DNA of 6,130 bases, from positions 1-6,130 of the forward strand of contig JBJXFY010000399.1 in the NCBI GenBank assembly GCA_046155815.1, written 5' to 3'. The notes beneath the pieces are model-generated. The model was not told where the DNA came from. It saw only the letters and a program-made list of their open reading frames with translations, and made no database searches. Positions within the stretch are counted from its first letter, which is position 1. Each line of letters opens with the position of its first letter. Both the position numbers and the translations under genes were made by a program. Of this stretch, positions 1-5,920 are shown piece by piece. This stretch comes from JBJXFY01 sp046155815 (GTDB taxonomy: Bacteria; Verrucomicrobiota; Verrucomicrobiia; Limisphaerales; CAIMTB01).

Positions 1-135
1 ATCCTGCTCAAGCCGGTCACCCGCTGGGCCATCGAGCGGGGCTTTGGACTTTTGAAGCGCAGGCCGGGCGGCAAGCCCCTCGCGGAGGAATGGGCGGAGC
101 ACAAGCGCGGCGAGCGGGAACTGGAGGACAAATAA
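1..135 (+). CDS. C-terminal part of an AbrB/MazE-type (VapB-like) antitoxin
   Basis: The 5' end is outside the window; 44 codons remain before TAA. The visible residues begin ILLKPVTRWAIERGFGLLKR and end in a charged helix rich in Glu, Arg and Lys (EEWAEHKRGERELEDK). In AbrB/MazE-type antitoxins the DNA-binding swapped-hairpin domain ends in a segment like 'LKPV' and is followed by a charged toxin-binding tail, which is the part seen here. The stop codon directly abuts the start of a PIN-domain toxin gene, the usual antitoxin-first order of a vapBC pair. Its inferred role is to neutralise that toxin and to autorepress the operon promoter, which lies upstream of the window. The identification rests on the tail plus the neighbour, because the DNA-binding domain itself cannot be seen. 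Confidence 0.7.
   Translation: MLLKPVTRWAIERGFGLLKRRPGGKPLAEEWAEHKRGERELEDK
123..127 (+). promoter_or_regulatory. Ribosome binding site of the vapC-like gene
   Basis: GGAGG lies inside the last codons of the antitoxin gene, 8 nt before the toxin ATG at 136. Together with the TAAATG junction it fixes the toxin start and suggests translational coupling. It is one of the few clear Shine-Dalgarno sites in the window. Confidence 0.7.
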
Positions 136-524
136 ATGGCCGCCGCCGTTCTTGATGCCCACGCCCTGCTCGCCTTCTTTCGCGGCGAGGACGCCGGCGT
201 GCCCGTGCGCGAACTGCTCCACAAGGCCGCCAGCTCCGACCGCCCCCTGCACATGACCGAGGTGAACTACGCCGAGGTGAAATACCTGCTGTTGAAAAAG
301 GACGGCGAGGAAGCGTGGAACAGGCGGTGAACGTGCTCAAAAGCCTCCCGCTGGAGTTCCACCTGGCCACGCGCTCGGTGGCGGACACCGCCGCCGGCTT
401 CAAGCTCAGTCTGGCCGACGCCTTCGCCGCCGCGTTGGCAAAGGAAAAGAAGGCCGAACTCGTCACCGGCGACCCGGAGTTCAGGCCGTTGGAAAAGGAA
501 ATCGGAATAGGCTGGCTAAAGTAG
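136..524 (+). pseudogene. vapC: VapC-type PIN-domain toxin, split by a -1 frameshift
   Basis: VapC toxins are Mg2+-dependent ribonucleases that cut tRNA or rRNA and are held inactive by their cognate antitoxin. The first part (136-330) begins MAAAVLDAHALLAFF, with D7 as the first PIN acidic residue and N44/E47 in the VNYAEV motif, and stops at TGA 328-330. The homology continues in another frame from about 315 to 524 (LPLEFH, SLADAFAA with the third Asp, LVTGDPEF with the last acidic pair). All four PIN catalytic acids are therefore present across two frames. Restoring one G near 316-318 gives the smooth reading GEEAWEQAVNVL and a ~129-aa protein, normal for the family. The start follows the antitoxin stop with no gap and has a good ribosome site. 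As written the toxin is inactive: the first piece lacks half of the active site. A true deletion or a base-calling error in a G run cannot be told apart here. Confidence 0.8.
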
Positions 525-528
525 GTGT

Positions 529-1377
529 TCAGCAGGGCAGAGCAAAAAATTGAATCGGATCAAGGGAGCAGGTATTCCGCAGTGAGCCTGGCAGAGCGAA
601 AAGTTTCGGTCGCTTGGTAAAGTTGTAGAGGCGGTACAGCTGATATTCGGCTTCCCGCGCTTGAGAAACTTCAACTTCGTTCTTGGAAGCGAAGAACGGA
701 GTTAATGCACCAAAGCGGGTCGTCTTCACTTCAATCAATCGGTCGCGCCCGTCCGTCTCGAACGACTTGATGTCAAAGCCGAGGTGGTCACCAGTGGTCT
801 CCGCAACATGCTCAACTCGATCGGCCAGATCCTTCTTGCCTGCTCGCCAAAGCCGCTTGTGTTAAAATTCCATTACTAATCTTTCCCCGGCGAGTCCCAG
901 AGCTTGGTTTCGCGACCCAATCTCAAGATAGTTTCTCCGCAACGCCGCACGGATCTCACGGACGCGGTCGCCTAGCTTTGGTTTATCGTTTTCTCGTCGT
1001 GGCGGGTTAACCAGGATCGCCAATACGTCACTGACAGCGGGCGGTTGTTCAACCCTTTGCTCAACTGCCGCCGCTGCCGCACGGTGCAAACCGGTGGCAA
1101 CGAGAAGCCGTTCTTCAACGATATCATATAAAAGCTGCTGATAATTCCTGAGCGGTTTGTATCCATTAACGTAGGGGTAACCAAGTTCAATCAGCACAGC
1201 GCTGACATTCTGATGCTTCTTCTCAATCGCTCCTTTCGTTCTGTTAGCCAGAAGCTTCTGCAGATTGCGGTTATGCTCGGCCTTGTTGAATTCCTCGCCA
1301 CGAAGCTCCATCGCGAGCATATCGAAGTAATCCGATACCGTCGCCTCAACATCCTCATGTGATCAATGGTTGGTCAT
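529..1377 (-). pseudogene. DUF3883-domain protein with two in-frame nonsense codons
   Basis: Read from ATG 1377-1375 the frame gives 282 codons before TGA at 529-531, with internal TGA at 1363-1365 (codon 5) and TAA at 862-864 (codon 172). There is no frameshift: both halves are in the same frame. The N-terminal half (ELRGEEFNKAEHNRNL, then KHQNVSAVLIELGYPY) is typical of stand-alone DUF3883 proteins. The C-terminal DUF3883 domain has GFD (D202), IEVKTT (E216, K218), then the segment from FFASKNEVEVS to YQLYRLYNF. The D...ExK arrangement resembles the PD-(D/E)xK nuclease core; a nuclease or defence-related role is inferred, not established. The expected residues at the stops are Trp (TGG to TGA) and probably Glu (GAA to TAA), each one base change. 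A shorter start at ATG 1320 avoids the first stop but not the second. The rest of the frame looks fully conserved, so inactivation is recent or the stops are sequence errors. No clear ribosome site precedes 1377. Confidence 0.8.
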
Positions 1378-1389
1378 TGTCAAAAAATT

Positions 1390-1421
1390 GCGAGCCGCCT
1401 CACGGTTGAATTGCGGCTTGC
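1390..1421 (+). other. Possible hairpin between divergent reading frames
   Basis: GCGAGCCGC (1390-1398) can pair with GCGGCTTGC (1413-1421): nine pairs with one G·U on the plus-strand RNA and a 14-nt loop. It lies in the short space between the divergent DUF3883 gene and the plus-strand fragment that follows. It could be an operator, a transcript hairpin or chance; no T-run follows, so it is not a classical terminator. Confidence 0.25.
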
Positions 1422-1733
1422 AGGATTGGCAAACCACTTTTTACTCCTTTGTGGTCAGCAGTCGCTTATCTCTTTCCCGGCCTGCATCCCGATGGTTTCG
1501 AGGATGGCGACAGCGGTTGGCCCCGCACCCTGAAACGCTTCGCGGCCGAGGCATGGCGCCGCGCGGACGCTGGGGAACTTACCGACGAGGAGTTGTATCC
1601 GAGCGACGCGCAATGGAGCGGGCTTTACGACCGGATGCATAAGCACGCGCCGGAGGAAGCGGAGCATCGGCTCGCGCTGGCGGCTGACTTCGGCAAGGCA
1701 GCGTATGAAAATGCATTCGACACCTCACCCCGG

Positions 1734-1758
1734 CCCTCTCCGTCCGGGGCGGAGAGGG
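1734..1758. repeat. GC-rich palindrome, REP-like
   Basis: Perfect 9-bp arms CCCTCTCCG (1734-1742) and CGGAGAGGG (1750-1758) flank a 7-nt loop. Just upstream is CCTCACCCCGG, a combination common in dispersed intergenic REP-like elements of GC-rich bacteria. Only one copy occurs in the window, so its repeat nature is inferred from its look. It sits where the upstream protein fragment loses its coding character. Confidence 0.55.
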
Positions 1759-1809
1759 AGGAGCGATTGTGTGTTGCCAGCGTTCTCTCGCGGAAATTGA
1801 ATCTGTCTC

Positions 1810-1829
1810 CATCGGTGTTTATCCGCGGT
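1810..1829 (+). repeat. Degenerate 20-bp direct repeat, left copy
   Basis: CATCGGTGTTTATCCGCGGT matches 14 of 20 bases with the sequence at 1974-1993 in the same orientation. It ends 5 nt before the ATG of the Vsr fragment. The pattern resembles dispersed 'ATC-GTGTT-ATCCG-GGTT' sequences that I associate with this kind of genome, but only two copies are visible here. Confidence 0.4.
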
Positions 1830-1834
1830 AAACA

Positions 1835-1996
1835 ATGCCTGATGTCTTCACCAGGGCGCAGCGGTCGGAGGTGAAGTCGAGGATTCACGGGCGCAGGAAC
1901 AAGGACACGGAACTGGCTCTGGCAAAACTCTTGCGAGCTCATCGCATCACGGGTTGGCGGCGCATTCAGGTAGCATCTAGGTTCATTCGTGGTTGA
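1835..1996 (+). pseudogene. vsr: Vsr-type endonuclease, N-terminal fragment
   Basis: A 53-codon frame starts MPDVFTRAQRSEVKSRIHG, followed by RNKDTELALAKLLRAHRITG and WRR. This matches the N-terminus of Vsr (very short patch repair, T:G mismatch endonuclease) proteins, where 'R(S/A)xVMSxIxxxxTxPE' is the usual opening; the Met of 'VMS' is Lys here. Homology ends at codon ~45 (Q, 1967-1969), just where 'PLFGKPDFVF' and the catalytic Asp should follow. The next eight codons belong to a repeat-like sequence and end at TGA. About two thirds of the ~140-aa family length, with all of the catalytic core, is missing, so no activity is expected. There is no cytosine methyltransferase gene beside it, as there would be in a dcm-vsr pair. 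Confidence 0.7.
1974..1993 (+). repeat. Degenerate 20-bp direct repeat, right copy
   Basis: CATCTAGGTTCATTCGTGGT matches the left copy at 14 of 20 positions. It begins 4 nt after the last codon with Vsr homology, so the two copies bracket the fragment closely. Confidence 0.4.
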
Positions 1997-2101
1997 TCCG
2001 GTGTCCCGTGTTCGCTGGCGTTGTGCAGACAGGCTGCATCTGGCCGGCAGCGCGAGTTCCATAATCTAAGGGAAGTTCATCTTGAAGATGGGCTGACATG
2101 G
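1997..2101. other. Convergent intergenic segment without a clear terminator
   Basis: This stretch lies between the end of the plus-strand Vsr fragment and the stop of the minus-strand ATPase gene. It holds a small perfect palindrome, CATCTTGAAGATG, at about 2079-2091, too short for a convincing hairpin and without a T-run on either strand. I see no gene in it. Where the operon's transcript ends is not evident. Confidence 0.5.
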
Positions 2102-4825
2102 CTAGCCCGGCATCGCGTGTTCGCCACGACGGCCGCCAAAGCGCAGCCGCTTTTCCAGTTCCACCGCAACAAAGGCCAGCGCCGCGATCCCCACGATGCG
2201 CAGCCAGGACAAGGCGTCGATGGGAGCGGTGTGGAAAAGTTTGTTCATCAATGGCAGGTAGGTGAAAACGAGTTGCGCACCCAGCATCCCCAGCGAGCCG
2301 ATGAGGGTCCAGCGGTTCGTGAACAGCCCGATGGCGAAGAGGGAGTGGTGGAGGGAGCGGCAGTTGAAGAGATAAATCAGCTGGACCAGCACGATGGTGT
2401 TGGCGGCCACGGTGCGCGCCGTCGCCAGTCCGGCCTGCTCGATGCGCAGTTCCCAGAGAAACAAGCCCAGCGCGCCGCCGAGCATGATGAGCGACACCAG
2501 TCCGGTACGCATGATGAGTGGAAACGTGAGCAGCGGCTGCTTCGGCGCGCGCGGCGGACGGCTCATCACGTCGCGCTCCTTCGGCTCGAAGGCGAGCGAC
2601 AGTCCGAGCAGCGTGTCGGTCAGGTTGATCCAGAGCAGTTGCAGCGGCAGCAACGGCAGCGGCAGGCCGAGCACGATGGCGCCCAATAGCGTCAGCGCTT
2701 CGCCGAGGTTGGTAGGGATGATCCAGACAATGAACTTGGTGAGGTTGTCGAATACGCCGCGGCCTTCCTCCACGGCGGCCTCGATGCTGGCGAAGTTATC
2801 GTCGGTGAGAATCATCGCCGCCGCGCCCTTCGCCACGTCGGTTCCGCTGATGCCCATGGCCACGCCGATGTCGGCCTGCTTGAGCGCGGGCGCGTCGTTC
2901 ACGCCGTCGCCAGTCATCGCGACGACATGGCCGCGTGCTTGAAGCGCCTTCACGAGACGGAGCTTCTGTTCGGGCGCGACGCGGGCGAAGACGGCGGTGC
3001 GTTCGGCAATCTCGGGAAGATCTTCGTCGGAGATTTTTTCCAGTTCGCGGCCGGACAAGGCGACGAGCTTGCCGTGTTCTTCGCGGCCCTTCAGCCCGAT
3101 CTGACCGGCGATGGCGCGGGCGGTGACGAGATGGTCGCCGGTGATCATTTTCACGGCGATGCCGGCGCGCTGACACTGACGCACCGAGGCAATGGCGGCG
3201 GGGCGCGGCGGGTCCATCATCGCCTGCAAGCCGAGGAAGGTGAAACCGGCGGCGATATGGGCATGTTCGAGCTTGGCGTGGTGCGCGTCCACGTGGCGGC
3301 GGGCCAGGGCCAGCACGCGCAACCCACGCGCGGCCATTGCATTGGCGGCGTGATGCACGGCGTCCTTGTCGAGCGCAACCAACGCATTGCTGTTACTGAG
3401 CACGTCGGTGCAGCGCTCGAGCAGGCGTTCGAGCGCGCCGACCTTGTAGATGACCCGGCCCTTGTGCGATTCGTGCAGCGTGGCGCGGAACATGTGTTCG
3501 GACTCGAACGGAATCGTGTCCAGCACCGGCGTCTGGCTGCGCGCATCGGCGCGAATCACTCCGCCCTTTCCGGCGGCGACGAGCAAGGCGGCCTCGGTGG
3601 GGTCGCCCTGCACCTTGAGCCGTCCGTCTTCGCGCACGAGTTGTGACTCGTTGCAGAGCACCCCGGCGAGCAGACATTCGGCGAGCGCGGGATGCTCCGG
3701 CACCTTGATGACTTTGCCATCAAGGCGAAGCTCGCCCTTGGGTTCATAGCCTCCGCCCGTGACCTCGTAGAGTTTTCCCCCCGCAAAGATCTGCCGCACC
3801 GTCATCTGATTCTCGGTCAGCGTGCCGGTTTTATCCGAGCAGACAACCGTCGTGCTGCCGAGCGTTTCCACGGCGGGCAGCTTCCGGATGATGGCCTGCC
3901 GCTTCGCCATTCGCGACACACCGATGGCGAGCACAATGGTGACCGCGGCAGGTAATCCCTCGGGAATCGCGCCGACCGCCAGCGCTACGGCGGCCATGAA
4001 CATCTCGATGGGCTTCTCGCCCCGAGCGACGCCGAGCGCAAACGTGGCCGCTGCCAGACTGACGATGACCCAGAGCACCAGCTTGCTGAACTGCGCGATC
4101 TTCTTCGTCAGCGGCGTGGACAACTCGACCGCGCTGGAAATGAGATGCGAGATGCGCCCCGTCTCCGTCTGGTCGCCGATGGCCCACACGACGCCTTCAG
4201 CCTGGCCGCTGGTGATGAGCGTGCCGGTGTAGGCGAGATTTTTCCGCTCCGCCAGAATCGTGTCCAGCGCGAGCACATCGGCGTGCTTGGCCACGGGCAG
4301 CGACTCGCCAGTGAGCGCGGATTCATCCGCGTGAAGATTGCGGACATGGAAGAGCCGCAGGTCGGCCGGCACGCGGTCGCCGGATTGCAGCAGCACCACG
4401 TCGCCCGGCACGAGTTGCTCGGAGTGGACGCGAAGCTTCTGATTGTCGCGGCGCACGTTGGTTTCGGTGGCGACCATCTTGGCGAGCGCCTCGATGGCCT
4501 TCTCCGCCTTGGCCTCCTGGAGAAAGCCGACGATGGCGTTGATGATCACGACGCCGAAGATGACCGACGAATCCACCCATTCGCCGAGGAAAGCCGTGAC
4601 GCCGACCGCCACGAGCAGGATGTAAACGAGCGGCTGGTTGAACTGTTTGAGAAACTTCAGCCACGCCGGCGTGCCCCGCCGTGCGGTGACACGGTTGGGG
4701 CCGTGTTCCTTCTGGCGTCGGCAAACTTCATCTGCCGACAGGCCGGTGGACAAGTTCACGTCGAGAAACCGTGTGACCTCCGAGGCCGGCAACTGATGCC
4801 ATACTTTGTCTTTTAGCTTCTCCAT
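2102..4825 (-). CDS. Type II cation-transporting P-type ATPase (Ca2+-ATPase-like)
   Basis: The 907-aa integral membrane pump couples ATP hydrolysis to cation movement. Domains in order: Cation_ATPase_N (about 5-75), M1-M2 (64-103), actuator domain with PGD (140-142) and TGES (172-175), M3-M4 (246-301) with PEGLP at 288-292, phosphorylation motif DKTGTLT with D331, nucleotide-binding domain (GDPTEAALL 407-415), DPPRP 538-542, TGD 562-564, TGDGVNDAP 638-646, then M5-M10 (about 695-890). M4 Glu (E289) and M5 N706/E709 match Ca2+ site residues of SERCA; M6 reads WINLTD, with Asp three residues after Asn rather than four, so the ion (Ca2+, Mn2+ or another cation) is uncertain. The usual KGA of the nucleotide site is written KVGA (461-464). 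ATG 4825-4823 was chosen because the family N-terminus begins there; the frame stays open to 5125 but that part overlaps the upstream gene. It follows the 184-aa membrane gene by 43 bp with no good ribosome site, and looks like the last gene of the operon. Confidence 0.92.
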   Translation of the reverse strand: MEKLKDKVWHQLPASEVTRFLDVNLSTGLSADEVCRRQKEHGPNRVTARRGTPAWLKFLKQFNQPLVYILLVAVGVTAFLGEWVDSSVIFGVVIINAIVGFLQEAKAEKAIEALAKMVATETNVRRDNQKLRVHSEQLVPGDVVLLQSGDRVPADLRLFHVRNLHADESALTGESLPVAKHADVLALDTILAERKNLAYTGTLITSGQAEGVVWAIGDQTETGRISHLISSAVELSTPLTKKIAQFSKLVLWVIVSLAAATFALGVARGEKPIEMFMAAVALAVGAIPEGLPAAVTIVLAIGVSRMAKRQAIIRKLPAVETLGSTTVVCSDKTGTLTENQMTVRQIFAGGKLYEVTGGGYEPKGELRLDGKVIKVPEHPALAECLLAGVLCNESQLVREDGRLKVQGDPTEAALLVAAGKGGVIRADARSQTPVLDTIPFESEHMFRATLHESHKGRVIYKVGALERLLERCTDVLSNSNALVALDKDAVHHAANAMAARGLRVLALARRHVDAHHAKLEHAHIAAGFTFLGLQAMMDPPRPAAIASVRQCQRAGIAVKMITGDHLVTARAIAGQIGLKGREEHGKLVALSGRELEKISDEDLPEIAERTAVFARVAPEQKLRLVKALQARGHVVAMTGDGVNDAPALKQADIGVAMGISGTDVAKGAAAMILTDDNFASIEAAVEEGRGVFDNLTKFIVWIIPTNLGEALTLLGAIVLGLPLPLLPLQLLWINLTDTLLGLSLAFEPKERDVMSRPPRAPKQPLLTFPLIMRTGLVSLIMLGGALGLFLWELRIEQAGLATARTVAANTIVLVQLIYLFNCRSLHHSLFAIGLFTNRWTLIGSLGMLGAQLVFTYLPLMNKLFHTAPIDALSWLRIVGIAALAFVAVELEKRLRFGGRRGEHAMPG

Positions 4826-4868
4826 GAATGGCGGTTGCTCGGTGAACGGGGACGTGAAGCCAGATGTT

Positions 4869-5423
4869 CTATTCCACCGAGCGGGCATTGACCGCGCCGG
4901 CCTGCCGCCGGAAGAGGGTGACGAAGAGCAGAACGAGCACGCCAATCGTCGCGAGGACGAACGCACCGGAGGAAGGCATCGCCAGCCACTTGAGCGACTC
5001 CTTGGCCAGCCCCGTGCTGCCGAGTGCCGGGGCGCGGAAGCCGGCCCACATCCAGAAAACGGAGTAGCCGAATCCGCCTGCGCCCAGCCCGAGGCCAACG
5101 GCCATCGTCCAGCGCCGCGAAGCACCGAGCAGTCCCACCAACACGATCAACGCCGGCGCCGTGGTGCCCATGCCGCCCGCGTGCAGGTGAGCGCGCTGCA
5201 TGTACACCCACGACTTGTCCAACACCGACTTGATGACCGCGTCGTCACCCTTGTAAACGGAGTCGCGCACTTCGGCAGCCGAGGCTTTCAGGCGGCTCTT
5301 GATGGAGTCTTCGTTGAGTCCGCAAATGACGCCGATCCCCTGGCCAAAGAGAATGGTGAGCACGGCGAGCACGAGTCCAAGCGAGGCGGCGCGCAGGCTG
5401 GAAGTGACGGAGTCTGTTTTCAT
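4869..5423 (-). CDS. Uncharacterised four-helix membrane protein (184 aa)
   Basis: I do not recognise a named family. Four hydrophobic segments are visible: about 12-35, 86-101, 106-128 and 152-171. Between the first two is an extended soluble, charged region (37-75: LNEDSIKSRLKASAAEV, then SVYKGDDAVIKSVLDKSW) leading to YMQRAHLHAGGMGTTA (74-89). Its HxH pair at the edge of helix 2 could bind a metal or haem, but that is a guess. The third segment is Gly-rich and aromatic (GLGLGAGGFGYSVFWMWAGF). The start MKTDSV is set by an ATGA overlap with the stop of tspO (5420-5423), implying translational coupling; there is no Shine-Dalgarno site and the frame's longer form to 5480 would overlap tspO by 61 bp. 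Its place between TspO and a P-type ATPase suggests a partner in the same membrane process. Confidence 0.85.
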   Translation of the reverse strand: MKTDSVTSSLRAASLGLVLAVLTILFGQGIGVICGLNEDSIKSRLKASAAEVRDSVYKGDDAVIKSVLDKSWVYMQRAHLHAGGMGTTAPALIVLVGLLGASRRWTMAVGLGLGAGGFGYSVFWMWAGFRAPALGSTGLAKESLKWLAMPSSGAFVLATIGVLVLLFVTLFRRQAGAVNARSVE

Positions 5424-5920
5424 GGGGGAGAGTTCAGGCGCCAGATGGTGAAGTTCAGGAAGGTCGCAAAGCTCACCCACCCCAGGTAGGGCAGGAGCAG
5501 GACGCCGGCAGTTTTTTTGACCCGCCAGAAGGACGTCACGGTCACGGCCAGGACCAGCCAGAACGCGACAATTTCAACCAGGGCCAGGTCCGGTCGGTGC
5601 AGTCCGAAAAAGAGCGGCGTCCAGAGTGCGTTGAGCAGCCATTGCAGCAGAAACCATCCGAGCGGCCGCGCCTGCGCTTTCCAGCCGCCCTCGCGCCAGA
5701 CCAGCCAGGCCGCCGTTCCCATCAGGAGGTAAAGCAGGGTCCACGCCGGCCCGAACACCCACCCGGGCGGATTCCACGCGGGCTTGATCAGGCTGGCGTA
5801 CCAGTCGCCGGTGGAGACAAACACCGCCGAGGCGGAGGCCGCGAAGGAAAAGGCCAGCCAGCCCGCCAGGGCCAGCATCTGGCGCGCTTTTGGTCTGGGT
5901 GCGGGAGCGGTGGAGTTCAT
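5420..5920 (-). CDS. tspO: TspO/MBR family tryptophan-rich sensory protein
   Basis: The 166-aa protein has the five-helix TspO/MBR layout: helices near 14-36, 53-76, 86-107, 111-133 and 137-160. Family signatures are KPAWNPPGWVFGPAWTLLY (46-64), WFLLQWLLNALWTPLFFG (89-106) and LPYLGWVSFATFLN (143-156). There are 15 tryptophans, matching the 'tryptophan-rich' name. TspO proteins sit in the outer, inner or organelle membrane, bind porphyrins or sterol-like ligands, and in Rhodobacter modulate tetrapyrrole-linked gene expression; the ligand here is unknown. The Met at 5920 is right for the family, with a short Ala/Pro/Lys-rich lead before helix 1. The start overlaps the previous gene's stop by ATGA (5917-5920) and the stop overlaps the next start in the same way. 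No Shine-Dalgarno site is seen, so translation probably depends on coupling. Confidence 0.93.
   Translation of the reverse strand: MNSTAPAPRPKARQMLALAGWLAFSFAASASAVFVSTGDWYASLIKPAWNPPGWVFGPAWTLLYLLMGTAAWLVWREGGWKAQARPLGWFLLQWLLNALWTPLFFGLHRPDLALVEIVAFWLVLAVTVTSFWRVKKTAGVLLLPYLGWVSFATFLNFTIWRLNSPP

Larger units (their letters stand above)
1449..1874 (+). pseudogene. Unrecognised acidic protein fragment running into a repeat
   Basis: The open frame extends from TGA 1407-1409 to a stop at 1872-1874; TTG 1449 is the first plausible start, and there is no ATG near the beginning. Codons to about 1720 read like real protein: YLFPGLHPDGFEDG, an Arg/Ala-rich helix, GELTDEELYPSDAQW, GLYDRM, then an Ala-rich helix ending near AAYENAF. 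I do not recognise the family. After about 1720 the frame enters a GC palindrome and low-quality Pro/Ser/Arg sequence, and then overlaps the Vsr piece in a different frame, so the last ~50 codons are probably not native. I infer the 3' part of an older gene, cut at both ends. It could instead be a short intact protein ending by chance in the repeat. No ribosome site is evident. Confidence 0.45.

Noticed and set aside
291..318. Programmed -1 frameshift in vapC at the A-run (TTG AAA AAG)
   Set aside because: Only five A's, so no true slippery heptamer, and no strong downstream structure is evident. Slippage there would replace the family-like DGEEAWEQ with GRRGSVEQ. A one-base deletion near 317 explains the data better.
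17..466. 149-aa minus-strand frame over the antitoxin/vapC genes
   Set aside because: It is Arg/Ala-rich low-complexity sequence antisense to a clear PIN domain, a typical GC-rich shadow.
862..1365. Stop-codon reassignment or selenocysteine to explain the DUF3883 stops
   Set aside because: Two different stops (TGA and TAA) are involved, all other genes here use TGA, TAA and TAG as real stops, and no SECIS-like context is apparent.
1625..2062. 145-aa minus-strand frame across the repeat and Vsr region
   Set aside because: It reads through the palindrome and antisense of the Vsr fragment, with no protein-like pattern.
2079..2091. CATCTTGAAGATG palindrome as a terminator for the ATPase operon
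   Set aside because: The usable stem is only five pairs and no T-run follows on either strand.
2021..3646. Long plus-strand frames (222 and 239 aa) opposite the ATPase
   Set aside because: Their compositions (Gln/Arg/His/Gly-rich) are artefacts of the antisense of a conserved ATPase gene. They contain no domain.
2102..5125. 1007-aa version of the ATPase starting at 5125
   Set aside because: The first 100 residues are Ser/Arg/Pro-rich, overlap the 184-aa membrane gene in another frame and have no family homology. The Cation_ATPase_N domain begins right after ATG 4825.
4145..5489. Plus-strand frames of 223 and 227 aa opposite the ATPase start and the membrane gene
   Set aside because: Antisense shadows of well-supported genes, with no recognisable motif.
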